Part shown: piece after piece, positions 16,974 to 23,579 of the stretch | How positions within the stretch are numbered: position 1 is the stretch's first letter | How the letters are laid out: every line of letters begins with the position of its first letter | Virus record (IMG/VR): IMGVR_UViG_3300009104_000124 | Coordinates: 1-23,768 of that record | From: a virus | Strand: one strand, 5' to 3' | DNA: 23,768 nt | Made by a program: the position numbers and the translations under genes | Notes under the pieces: model-generated | Databases searched by the model: none | What the model saw: only the letters and a program-made list of their open reading frames with translations | What the model was told of the DNA's origin: nothing

Positions 16974-18370
16974 TGGCTAATACATATTTAACAAGAACAC
17001 CATCATCAAATGGAAATAGAAGAATTTGGACTTTTTCTGCTTGGGTAAAAGTATGTGCAGATACACAAGGTGTATTAATGGGTGCGGCGGCAGATACATC
17101 TAATTTTACAAGAATACAATTTTGGGGTAGTGGAGATAATAGTAGAATGACTGTTGACACTAGAATTAGTGGAACAAGTAAAGATGTGACACCAAAAAGA
17201 GCTTTCAGGGATAATTCAGGGTGGTATCATATTGTAACAGCAGTAGATACTACACAAGCAACAGCATCAAACAGAGTTAAAATTTGGATAAATGGAGTAC
17301 AAGAAACAGAATTTGAATCAACAAATTATCCTGACCAAAACTCAGACCCTTATTTTAATAATACTGGTTATGCTATGGTAATAGGAAATAATCCTGCTTA
17401 TTCACATTATTTTAATGGTTTAATGTCTCACGTTAATTTTGTAGATGGAACAGCTTATCAAGCATCAGATTTCGGAGAAACAGATACAACGACAGGAGAA
17501 TGGAAAATAAAAACTTCTCCTTCAGTAACTTATGGAACTAATGGTTTCTTTATTCTTAAAGATGGTAATTCAGTTACAGACCAATCAGGTAATGGTAATA
17601 ACTTTACAGTTGGTGGTGGTACACTTACAAATACAGAAGATTGTCCAAGTAATGTTTTCTGTACTTTAAATCCTTTAAACACTACTGTTTCAGGTACAGC
17701 ACCAGTTTTTTCAAATGGTAATAATACTGTTGTAACAGGTACATCTTCGGCAGATTTTGGTGGTTCAGGTACATTTGGATTAAAAAAAGGAGTTTGGTAT
17801 TATGAAGGATTAGTTGTTACTTCAGGTAATGATAATTTAAGAAGTATTTTTGGTATTACTTCTAATCCTGCTGAAACAGCAAGGAATAATCAGGAAATTT
17901 ATCATAATAGATATTCATATTCTTGGAAAGGATATAATGGTGCTTGGTGGACAAACACAAATGCAACCAATGGTAATGGAACTGAAAATGTTAATTATTT
18001 AAACACTTATACTAATGGAGATTACATAGGAATTTATTTTGATTTAGATAATAGTAAAATGCTTTTTACAAAAAATGGAACTTTAGAAAGGTCTGGTGTA
18101 AGTATGTCAATTACAGCAGTAGGAAGTACAGATACAGGATTTTATTTTCCTATCTATACAGATGGACATAGTGCTTGGTCAAGTTCTGCAAAATTAAACT
18201 TTGGTAATGGAAGTTTTGGTACAACATCATTAACTGGGTCAGAAAATTCAGATTGGTTTAGAGATGCAGGTGGACTGGGTAAATTTAAATATAACCCAAC
18301 ACAAACAATAGATAGCACAACTTGGAACGCAAGAGCAATCTGCACAAAAAATATTAATACTTATGGATAA
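16973..18370 (+). CDS. LamG/concanavalin-like plus SPRY-like tail protein
   Basis: 465 aa. Residues 1-~165 (NRRIWTFSAWVKV, WYHIVTAVDTTQ, VKIWINGVQ, NGLMSHVNFVDGTAY) show a LamG/concanavalin A-like lectin fold. Residues ~240-440 (GLKKGVWYYEGLVV, IFGITSNP, GDYIGIYFDLDNSKMLFTKNGT, FYFPIYTDG) show a SPRY/B30.2-type beta sandwich. Between them lies DQSGNGNNFTVGG, a phrase common after LamG domains in marine phage proteins. Both modules are carbohydrate- or protein-binding, so a receptor-recognition role is likely. It sits in a coupled run of tail genes and has no catalytic signature. Confidence 0.82.
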   Translation: MANTYLTRTPSSNGNRRIWTFSAWVKVCADTQGVLMGAAADTSNFTRIQFWGSGDNSRMTVDTRISGTSKDVTPKRAFRDNSGWYHIVTAVDTTQATASNRVKIWINGVQETEFESTNYPDQNSDPYFNNTGYAMVIGNNPAYSHYFNGLMSHVNFVDGTAYQASDFGETDTTTGEWKIKTSPSVTYGTNGFFILKDGNSVTDQSGNGNNFTVGGGTLTNTEDCPSNVFCTLNPLNTTVSGTAPVFSNGNNTVVTGTSSADFGGSGTFGLKKGVWYYEGLVVTSGNDNLRSIFGITSNPAETARNNQEIYHNRYSYSWKGYNGAWWTNTNATNGNGTENVNYLNTYTNGDYIGIYFDLDNSKMLFTKNGTLERSGVSMSITAVGSTDTGFYFPIYTDGHSAWSSSAKLNFGNGSFGTTSLTGSENSDWFRDAGGLGKFKYNPTQTIDSTTWNARAICTKNINTYG

Positions 18371-18387
18371 GGAGATAAATACATAAT

Positions 18388-19443
18388 ATGGCTTATACTA
18401 CAATAAATAAAAGTACAAACTTTTTCTCACCAAAAACTTACACAGGGAATGGGACAGCGATTGGTAGTGGTGGTAATGCTATCACAGGTGTAGGATTTCA
18501 ACCTGATTTAGTTTGGATAAAATCTAGAACTGAAGCAGAAAAGCATATGGCATTTGACGCACCTAGAGGTGTTACAAAAGCTATAAAACCATCTGAAACT
18601 GCCACAGAAGCTACAAATGCAGAATTTTTAACTGCATTTGGAAGTGATGGTTTTACAGTTGGAAATCACGATAAAGTTAATACAAATGCTAAAAATTATA
18701 TATCTTGGAACTGGAAAGCAAATGGTGCAGGTTCATCTAATACAGATGGTTCAATAAACTCAACTGTTAGTGTAAATAGTACAGCAGGGTTTAGTATTGT
18801 TAAATATTCAGGAGACCCTAACGCAAATACAACTATTGGTCATGGTCTTGGTGCAGTACCTAAACTGATTATAACAAAATGTATAACTACTACTCATAAT
18901 TGGGGTGTTTATCACCATAGTTTAGGAGTAGATAAATATTTAAGATTAAATACTACAGATTCAGAACAAAGTAGTTCAGGTGCTTGGGGAAGTACACCAA
19001 CTTCTTCTGTATTTGGTGTAGGTGGTTTAAATGAAAATGACCAAGCATCACAAGACTATATTGCTTACTGCTTTTCAGATGTAAGTGGTTACAGCAAGTT
19101 TGGTTCTTATGTTGGAAATGGAAATGCTGATGGAACATTTGTTTATACAGGATTTAAACCAACTTTTGTTATGACTAAAAGAACTGACAGTACAGGTTAT
19201 TGGCAAATATGTGATACTGCAAGAGATGTAGATAATGTTGCACACAATTTTCTATTTGCAAATGATAGTGGTTCAGAATCTTCTACAGTAGGTAATACAC
19301 AATACGATACAGACATTTTATCAAATGGATTTAAAATAAGAACAACTTTAGCATCAAGAAATACAGATGGTGCAGATTTCATATATATGGCATTTGGACA
19401 ATCAATAGTAGGAAGTAATAATATTCCTGCAACAGCGAGGTAA
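18388..19443 (+). CDS. DUF7483-like triplicated tail protein
   Basis: 351 aa made of three related beta modules. Each starts with a G-(F/L)-x-P-x-(F/L)-(V/I) strand: GFQPDLVWIKSR (residue 36), GLGAVPKLIITK (153) and GFKPTFVMTKR (255). Each is followed by W/F-x-x-x-D or H-x-x-x-G: MAFDAPRG, NWGVYHHSLG, WQICDTARD. The first carries LTAFGSDGFTVG and YISWNWKANG; the second YIAYCFSDVSGYSKFGSYVGNG; the third LSNGFKIRTT and YMAFGQS. This arrangement is common in marine phage tail-fibre loci and I recognise it as the DUF7483-type family. A GGAGAT ribosome site is 11 nt upstream. Function probably adhesion; no enzyme residues identified. Confidence 0.78.
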   Translation: MAYTTINKSTNFFSPKTYTGNGTAIGSGGNAITGVGFQPDLVWIKSRTEAEKHMAFDAPRGVTKAIKPSETATEATNAEFLTAFGSDGFTVGNHDKVNTNAKNYISWNWKANGAGSSNTDGSINSTVSVNSTAGFSIVKYSGDPNANTTIGHGLGAVPKLIITKCITTTHNWGVYHHSLGVDKYLRLNTTDSEQSSSGAWGSTPTSSVFGVGGLNENDQASQDYIAYCFSDVSGYSKFGSYVGNGNADGTFVYTGFKPTFVMTKRTDSTGYWQICDTARDVDNVAHNFLFANDSGSESSTVGNTQYDTDILSNGFKIRTTLASRNTDGADFIYMAFGQSIVGSNNIPATAR

Positions 19444-19446
19444 AAT

Positions 19447-19764
19447 ATGACAAAAGCGAGAGATTTAGCTGACATAGTCAGTAATTTAAGTGCAAACGCA
19501 GAGAAAGCGGTTGTAGTTAATGCAGGTGGAACAGAATTAACATTTGGAGACGCAGGGTCTTCAGATATTTACGGATTTGTAAAAACGAATGGAACAGGAA
19601 CTCAAAAAGAGGACTTGGTACTTCACTATACAAATGGTGCAGACGATTTGTCTGTAGCAACAAATGATGGAACTCAAACAGATTTATATGATGAGAGTTT
19701 TGTCGCAAAAAGAGGACTTTCGTTTTCAGTAGATGCCAATGGCAATCTGACAACTACAGTCTAA
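19447..19764 (+). CDS. Small tail-fibre-type protein (MTKARDLAD family)
   Basis: 105 aa. The N-terminus MTKARDLADIVSNLSANAEK is a start seen in many marine phage fibre proteins. The remainder is Gly/Thr/Asp-rich and beta-like (VVNAGGTELTFGDAGSS, LSFSVDANGNLTTTV). It is too short for a full fibre, so it may be a fibre cap, adaptor or truncated fibre. It starts 3 nt after the preceding stop (TAAAATATG) and lies between two larger fibre-type genes. Confidence 0.65.
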   Translation: MTKARDLADIVSNLSANAEKAVVVNAGGTELTFGDAGSSDIYGFVKTNGTGTQKEDLVLHYTNGADDLSVATNDGTQTDLYDESFVAKRGLSFSVDANGNLTTTV

Positions 19765-19795
19765 TCAATAATAAATAAATAAGGAGAAAAAAATA

Positions 19796-20671
19796 ATGGC
19801 AACATTAAATTTAGGTAGAATAAAGCCAGTATTCAGAGGAGCATACGCAGGTGGAACTGCTTATGTCGTTGATGACATTGTAACGTCAGGAGACGAAACT
19901 TTCATTTGTATACTTGCTTCAACTGGTAACGCAACGTCTAATGCTACCTATTGGACAAAGTTAGCGGCTAAAGGAACAGATGGAACTGATGTAGGAACAA
20001 CTTTAACTACTCAGGGCGACATCTTATTCAGAGATGGAAGTGGTTTACAAAGACTTGCAAAACCTGCATCTAATAAATTATTACAGAATACAAGTGGTGG
20101 AGTGCTTTCTTGGGAAAGTGTTTCTTCTGATGTAGTAAAACTAGCAAGTGCAGAATTAACAACAGGTACATCAATTAATCTTGAAGGAGTTTTTGATGAT
20201 GCAACATATAGAGGATATAAACTTCAGACATATTATCATTTAGATGACCAAGAACAACTGCGTTGCAGACTTTTAAATAGTTCAACTGCTTACACAGGTG
20301 CTTCGGATTACAGAAGATGGGCTACGAGTACATATAGACAACTAAATAATGTTGACAGCACTTTAACTCATTGGAATGATGGAGATGGTATAGACCATAT
20401 GCGAACAGCAGGGTGGTCATTTTCAGAAAAATCAACAGCAAGATGGCTTACTACGTGGGAATTTGTAGGAAGGTTTGAAGAGACAGTAGGACATAAAGTA
20501 ATGCTTATGAATACTCTTGGTTTAGATACTTCAACTACAAATTATGGTTTTAACGATTTTGGTGGATACTATTTCTATAACACAGGTAAAGTTGATGGAT
20601 TTCAAATGTACACACTTAATGGTTCAAATGTAAATTATCTTGATTACACACTTTGGGGGTATAAAAAATAA
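19796..20671 (+). CDS. Tail fibre/adhesin with N-terminal carbohydrate-binding-like module
   Basis: 291 aa. Residues 1-~58 (PVFRGAYAGGTAYVVDDIVTSGDETFICILASTGN...YWTKLA) have the short W/Y-rich pattern of carbohydrate-binding modules of the CBM5/12 type or tail-fibre spike caps: GxYxxGTxYxxxDxVxxxxxxFICxxxS. Then GTTLTTQGDILFRDGSGLQRLAKPASNKLLQNTSGGVLSWES is a common marine phage fibre linker. The C-terminal ~165 residues are an aromatic beta domain with TLWGYKK at the end. A strong AAGGAGA ribosome site precedes it after a 31-nt gap, so it may be translated independently of the upstream run. Confidence 0.75.
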   Translation: MATLNLGRIKPVFRGAYAGGTAYVVDDIVTSGDETFICILASTGNATSNATYWTKLAAKGTDGTDVGTTLTTQGDILFRDGSGLQRLAKPASNKLLQNTSGGVLSWESVSSDVVKLASAELTTGTSINLEGVFDDATYRGYKLQTYYHLDDQEQLRCRLLNSSTAYTGASDYRRWATSTYRQLNNVDSTLTHWNDGDGIDHMRTAGWSFSEKSTARWLTTWEFVGRFEETVGHKVMLMNTLGLDTSTTNYGFNDFGGYYFYNTGKVDGFQMYTLNGSNVNYLDYTLWGYKK

Positions 20672-20672
20672 T

Positions 20673-20897
20673 ATGGGAATAAAAATAATACACGAACTAG
20701 GAAAAGCACCTATACAAAGAGAAGAAACAGCAGAAGAATTAGCACAAAGAGAAACAGATAAAGCTAATGATGCAGTTAAAGAACAAGCAATATTAGATGC
20801 TAAAACTGCAAATGATAATCTTAAAGCTAGTGCTAAAGCAAAGTTAATTGCAGGAGAAGCATTAACTGAAGACGAAGCTGATACAATCGTAATATAA
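20673..20897 (+). CDS. 74-aa helical tail-associated protein
   Basis: Starts at ATG 20673 one base after the previous stop (TAAtATG); an in-frame TTG at 20640 lies inside the upstream gene and lacks a ribosome site. The product is charged and helical: residues 14-60 are an E/A/K-rich amphipathic helix. The end ASAKAKLIAGEALTEDEADTIVI resembles the short C-terminal motif (A.KLxxGxxLTEDEAxxI) of small proteins often placed after phage tail fibres. It could be a tail-fibre assembly chaperone. Function inferred from position and composition. Confidence 0.6.
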   Translation: MGIKIIHELGKAPIQREETAEELAQRETDKANDAVKEQAILDAKTANDNLKASAKAKLIAGEALTEDEADTIVI

Positions 20898-20924
20898 TAA
20901 ATAAACAAGGAGTAACAACAGAAA

Positions 20925-21293
20925 ATGCTACCAATAGGAACACTTTTAAATATAGGTGGAAAACTTGTGGGCGGATATATGAATCGTAGAAGAGCTATAT
21001 CTGACCAAAAACATAGAGTAGCCTTAGAAGAGATTAGAACAGGTAATGAAAGAGCTAAAAGAAATGGCTCTTTAATACTTGATTTACTTCTTGGTTCTTT
21101 TATTTTAGCACCTTTAGGAATTTTAGCATACGGAACATTTTGGGGAGACCCTGCGATGTTATCTAAAACTAAAGATTATTTTGATTTACTAAAACAAATA
21201 CCTGACGTATATTTATATTTAATCTTTATAGTAGTAGGGGGTAACTATGGAATTTCTGTCACAAATTTATTATCGGGTAAAAAGTTTAAGTAA
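20925..21293 (+). CDS. Candidate holin (two-TM, 3TM-holin-like)
   Basis: 122 aa. The N-terminus LLNIGGKLVGGYMNRRR is followed by a basic amphipathic helix (SDQKHRVALEEIRTGNERAKRNG). Two clear membrane segments follow at about 50-70 (LILDLLLGSFILAPLGILAYG) and 94-113 (VYLYLIFIVVGGNYGISVTN). The C-terminus KKFK is basic. Organisation, size and location after the fibre genes fit phage holins of the GTA/3TM type, as does the T7 order (17.5 holin after 17). AAGGAG lies 12 nt upstream. The function is inferred; no endolysin is adjacent. Confidence 0.6.
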   Translation: MLPIGTLLNIGGKLVGGYMNRRRAISDQKHRVALEEIRTGNERAKRNGSLILDLLLGSFILAPLGILAYGTFWGDPAMLSKTKDYFDLLKQIPDVYLYLIFIVVGGNYGISVTNLLSGKKFK

Positions 21294-21504
21294 AGTTTTC
21301 AATTTTTGGAACGTATACTTAGGTAGCACTATAGCAATTATTCTTATAGTTGCTTTTGTACTTTTGACTGGTTGTGAAAATATGAAACAAACTATTGGAA
21401 TATCTACTAATCCTTTTAGTTCTAAAATGGAAGAAAAAACAAAATTAAATTATAAAATAACATTTGGTAAAATTAGACCAAAGGAAGATGATGACGATGA
21501 TTAA
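21247..21504 (+). CDS. Candidate phage lipoprotein, overlaps holin-like gene
   Basis: 85 aa starting inside the holin-like gene (47-nt overlap, +1-type frame). The start is supported by AGGGGG 5 nt upstream of ATG 21247. A 20-residue hydrophobic segment (about 22-41) ends in a canonical lipobox L40-T-G-C43, giving a mature lipoprotein of 43 residues with Glu at +2 and an unusual acidic end (KEDDDDD). The N-terminal region before the membrane segment is long and basic for a signal peptide. An outer-membrane spanin subunit is one possibility given the holin-like neighbour, but mature o-spanins are usually proline-rich and this is not. Confidence 0.62.
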   Translation: MEFLSQIYYRVKSLSKVFNFWNVYLGSTIAIILIVAFVLLTGCENMKQTIGISTNPFSSKMEEKTKLNYKITFGKIRPKEDDDDD

Positions 21505-21649
21505 AAATATTAAAATGGCAATATTGCTATGGATTCAAGGTTGGACAGGACAACTTAATGGTTGGGCTTGGACAAAATGGGACATACTCCATCGTCAAGA
21601 TTGGGTAAAAGGCTATAATCAATGGAAAAAAAATAATGAAAGATATTAA
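21491..21649 (+). CDS. Tryptophan-rich 52-aa protein
   Basis: The frame has ATG codons at 21488, 21491 and 21497; AAGGA at 21481-21485 is best placed for 21491. It overlaps the lipoprotein end by 14 nt and the next gene by 14 nt. The peptide (MTMIKNIKMAILLWIQGWTG...) carries seven tryptophans among 52 residues (LLW, GW, GW, AW, KW, DW, QW) with lysines between. It looks interfacial or membrane-active rather than a full transmembrane protein. No family is recognised. Confidence 0.5.
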   Translation: MTMIKNIKMAILLWIQGWTGQLNGWAWTKWDILHRQDWVKGYNQWKKNNERY

Positions 21650-21839
21650 TGAACTAAATTTAGAAGTTGAAAGAATACGAGGCGATATTAAATTAATTCA
21701 ACAATCTGTAGACACTATTAAAGATAATCACTTAGTACATTTAGAAAAAAAAGTAAGTGGGATTAATAGAGTTTTATGGACAGTGGGTATATTAATATTT
21801 ACTCAATTAGTTCTTACTATCAAGACTTTACTTATATAA
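21636..21839 (+). CDS. Coiled coil plus C-terminal TM protein (XhlA-like layout)
   Basis: 67 aa. Residues 1-45 are a heptad-rich helix (INELNLEVERIRGDIKLIQ...), and residues 46-66 are a single membrane segment (VLWTVGILIFTQLVLTIKTLL). The cytoplasmic coil followed by a tail anchor is the layout of XhlA-type holin-associated proteins. It overlaps the tryptophan-rich gene and is joined to the next by TAATATG, inside the lysis-type cluster. Function inferred only from architecture. Confidence 0.58.
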   Translation: MKDINELNLEVERIRGDIKLIQQSVDTIKDNHLVHLEKKVSGINRVLWTVGILIFTQLVLTIKTLLI

Positions 21840-21840
21840 T

Positions 21841-22236
21841 ATGAAAATATCAGATAAAACAGACGTGGCTATGCCTATTAGAAATCTAATTTCTATTGTA
21901 GCGGCTGTGGTTGTAGGTGTTTGGGCTTTTTTTGGAATACAAGAAAGATTAAATAATATTGAAACGAATTATAAACTTATTAGTAGTGATATAGAAAAGA
22001 ATACGGACTTTAGAATTAAATGGCCACGAGGTGAACTTGGCTCATTACCCGCCGACAGTGAGCAGTTTATGCTTATTGAACATATGGCAGGTTTATTAGA
22101 CCAACACACTAAACAATTAGAGGGTGGTATGCACAATAAAGTAAATATAGAATTTTTATCTAAACAGGTAGATAAATTATTAAAAGATGTAGAAAAATTA
22201 AAAGATGGTTTAAGAAAGGCTAATGGTACTCACTAA
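21841..22236 (+). CDS. N-terminal TM plus coiled-coil protein, copy A of a duplicated pair
   Basis: 131 aa. The membrane segment is at about 13-33 (NLISIVAAVVVGVWAFFGI). It is followed by a coil with NNIETNYKLISSDIEKN, a short WPRGELGSLPADSEQF linker, and a C-terminal coil VDKLLKDVEKLKDGLRKAN. The C-terminal block shares 9 of 16 residues with LLKDVNDIKTELKQAN in the protein at 22447. The arrangement (inner-membrane anchor, long periplasmic coil) fits an inner-membrane spanin-like subunit, but that is inference. It overlaps its partner by one base (TAATG). Confidence 0.6.
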   Translation: MKISDKTDVAMPIRNLISIVAAVVVGVWAFFGIQERLNNIETNYKLISSDIEKNTDFRIKWPRGELGSLPADSEQFMLIEHMAGLLDQHTKQLEGGMHNKVNIEFLSKQVDKLLKDVEKLKDGLRKANGTH

Positions 22237-22445
22237 TGATAGAAACAGTTTTTGCTTTACTACTTTCACTTAATGGACAAGTTATAGAACATACTTATAA
22301 AGAAACATTATCTGACTGTTTAAAAAGCAAGAGGATTGCTCAAAGAGAAGTCAATCCTGAATCAGTTATTTTCAGTTGTATTAAAACTGAAGCTAAAACT
22401 GAAATATATATGGGACAAAAGAAAATACTTAAAATAATTAAATAA
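22236..22445 (+). CDS. Small exported-type protein with Cys pair, copy A partner
   Basis: 69 aa. A short hydrophobic N-terminus (VFALLLSL) is followed by a soluble domain with two cysteines, C28 in SDCLKSKRIA and C48 in VIFSCIKTE, 20 residues apart and plausibly disulfide-linked in the periplasm. The end is basic (GQKKILKIIK). It is translated from a TAATG junction with the TM/coiled-coil protein. The same two-gene order recurs at 22447-23044. Not recognised as a known family; it could be a secreted effector or a spanin partner. Confidence 0.55.
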   Translation: MIETVFALLLSLNGQVIEHTYKETLSDCLKSKRIAQREVNPESVIFSCIKTEAKTEIYMGQKKILKIIK

Positions 22446-22446
22446 T

Positions 22447-22770
22447 ATGAATGGAATGAAATTTAACGCCGCTTTAATTTTTGCGGTTCTACTACAAGCT
22501 ATAGGATTAGTTTGGTATGTCAGTAAAATTGATAGTAAAGTTAATATCCTTTATGAAAAATATGCTGAAGAAAGTAAAACTGAAGTAGTTGAAAATCAAG
22601 TGCGTATGAAACTTGATATAGAGAATTTATTAAAAGATGTTAATGATATTAAAACAGAATTAAAACAAGCAAATAAAAAAGATAAGAAGATTATGAAACA
22701 ACACGACCAAATCTTCAAACTCTTAAAAAAGAAGAAGAAAAAAGTAGATAGTGATTATAGTTATGAGTAA
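22447..22770 (+). CDS. N-terminal TM plus coiled-coil protein, copy B
   Basis: 107 aa. The membrane segment is at about 7-25 (NAALIFAVLLQAIGLVWYV). A coiled coil follows (IDSKVNILYEKY..., LLKDVNDIKTELKQAN), then a strongly basic end with KKKKKK before VDSDYSYE. Same layout and shared coil motif as the protein at 21841, so a likely diverged duplicate. Single anchor plus long coil followed by an overlapping exported gene is the classical Rz/Rz1 layout. In T7 the corresponding genes (18.5/18.7) lie in this part of the genome, so an i-spanin role is plausible but unproven. Confidence 0.6.
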   Translation: MNGMKFNAALIFAVLLQAIGLVWYVSKIDSKVNILYEKYAEESKTEVVENQVRMKLDIENLLKDVNDIKTELKQANKKDKKIMKQHDQIFKLLKKKKKKVDSDYSYE

Positions 22771-23044
22771 GATTTTACTCATAATTACAATATGTTCTAA
22801 TTTAGGTTGTCTACCCCCAATGTCTAATGCAAAATGGGAGTTTACAAATGAAGAACAATGTTATAAAAAAGGCTATTATGCTATTGCAGAAATAGCTGAA
22901 ACTTATATGGACACTGTAGGTGTTCAAGAGTTCAAACATATGCAAGTTAGAATGTTTTATAGCTGTGTATCGGAAGAACAATGGAATAAAGAAATGAAAC
23001 CAGTAGAGGAAGGGAAGCCGTTAGTATTTGAACAAGATGCTTAA
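22763..23044 (+). CDS. Small exported Cys-rich protein, copy B partner
   Basis: 93 aa from ATG 22763, which overlaps the upstream gene by 8 nt; an in-frame GTG at 22751 is a less likely start. The N-terminus MSKILLIITICSNLGC is a short signal-like segment, but the residues before C16 (N-L-G) are a poor lipobox, so lipoprotein status is uncertain. The soluble domain WEFTNEEQCYKKGYYAIAE...RMFYSCVSEEQW carries C33 and C68 in a pattern like the 22236 protein (DCLKSKRIA...FSC). The end is acidic. Spanin partner or secreted effector are both possible. Confidence 0.6.
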   Translation: MSKILLIITICSNLGCLPPMSNAKWEFTNEEQCYKKGYYAIAEIAETYMDTVGVQEFKHMQVRMFYSCVSEEQWNKEMKPVEEGKPLVFEQDA

Positions 23045-23047
23045 TAT

Positions 23048-23230
23048 ATGCTAAAATTAAAACCTTTAATTTACGCATTTTTCTTTTTCTACTTTGTGGG
23101 TTATTGTACCCTAGACAAAGCAACAAACTTTACAGAGGAGTCTTCTTATGTTTATGACCATAATAAGATTTATACACCGAATTACAACAAGAATAAATAT
23201 GTGGGCTTACAAAAAGGAAGTGTATCATAG
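23048..23230 (+). CDS. 60-aa protein with N-terminal hydrophobic segment
   Basis: The start ATG 23048 is 3 nt after the previous stop. K3/K5 are followed by a very aromatic hydrophobic segment LIYAFFFFYFVGYC (residues 7-20), then a Tyr/Asn-rich exported tail (YVYDHNKIYTPNYNKNKYVG). C20 is not in a standard lipobox (V-G-Y-C). It could be a signal anchor or secreted peptide. No family recognised. Confidence 0.5.
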   Translation: MLKLKPLIYAFFFFYFVGYCTLDKATNFTEESSYVYDHNKIYTPNYNKNKYVGLQKGSVS

Positions 23231-23257
23231 ATACTACAAACACCGAGAGAAAAAATA

Positions 23258-23386
23258 ATGGCAAAAGCACCAAAGTGGGGAGTAAACAATTATGTCAGGG
23301 ATAAGCCTAAAAAAAGAAAGTGGCAACACACAAAACGTCCAAACAAAAGTGTCACCAAAAAACAATACAGAGGACAAGGGCGTTAA
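23258..23386 (+). CDS. 42-aa very basic GQGR-motif protein overprinting terminase small subunit
   Basis: ATG 23258 to TAA 23384-23386, too short for many gene callers. The product begins MAKAPKWGVNNYVRDKPKKR and ends NKSVTKKQYRGQGR. It carries 15 Lys/Arg in 42 residues. I recognise the pattern (basic ... H-x-K-x-x-N-K ... Y-x-G-Q-G-R terminus) as resembling small basic proteins found in marine myo- and podoviruses, function unknown. Its last 95 nt overlap the terminase small subunit start in a different frame, and the terminase ribosome site lies inside it. Possible roles are nucleic-acid binding or packaging assistance. Confidence 0.62.
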   Translation: MAKAPKWGVNNYVRDKPKKRKWQHTKRPNKSVTKKQYRGQGR

Positions 23387-23579
23387 AATAGAAAAAATTA
23401 TAGAAGAATTACCCGAATTATTAGTTAAACACGCATACCAAAAACTAAAATCAGGTCAAGAATTAACAGCTTCAGAAATGAAAGTTTGTTTAGAGGTATG
23501 TAAAACATACAGCTCTGAAAAGTTAGGTGCAAAGCCTGATAATATTCTTGAGAAAGTACCTTTTGACACAAATGGATAA
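23292..23579 (+). CDS. Terminase small subunit, T7 gp18-like by position
   Basis: 95 aa (T7 gp18 is 89), directly before and overlapping the large terminase by 8 nt. Residues 1-31 are low-complexity, polar and lie in the overlap with the basic protein; residues 32-75 are helical (IEKIIEELPELLVKHAYQKL, LTASEMKVCLEVCKTYS). GGGGAG about 9 nt upstream of ATG 23292 supports the start. Sequence similarity to gp18 is weak by eye, so the call rests on synteny, size and helical content. It would recognise concatemeric phage DNA and regulate the large subunit. Confidence 0.75.
   Translation: MSGISLKKESGNTQNVQTKVSPKNNTEDKGVKIEKIIEELPELLVKHAYQKLKSGQELTASEMKVCLEVCKTYSSEKLGAKPDNILEKVPFDTNG

Noticed and set aside
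20640-20672. TTG 20640 start for the 74-aa helical protein
   Set aside because: It would overlap the fibre gene without a ribosome site; ATG 20673 uses the standard TAATATG junction.
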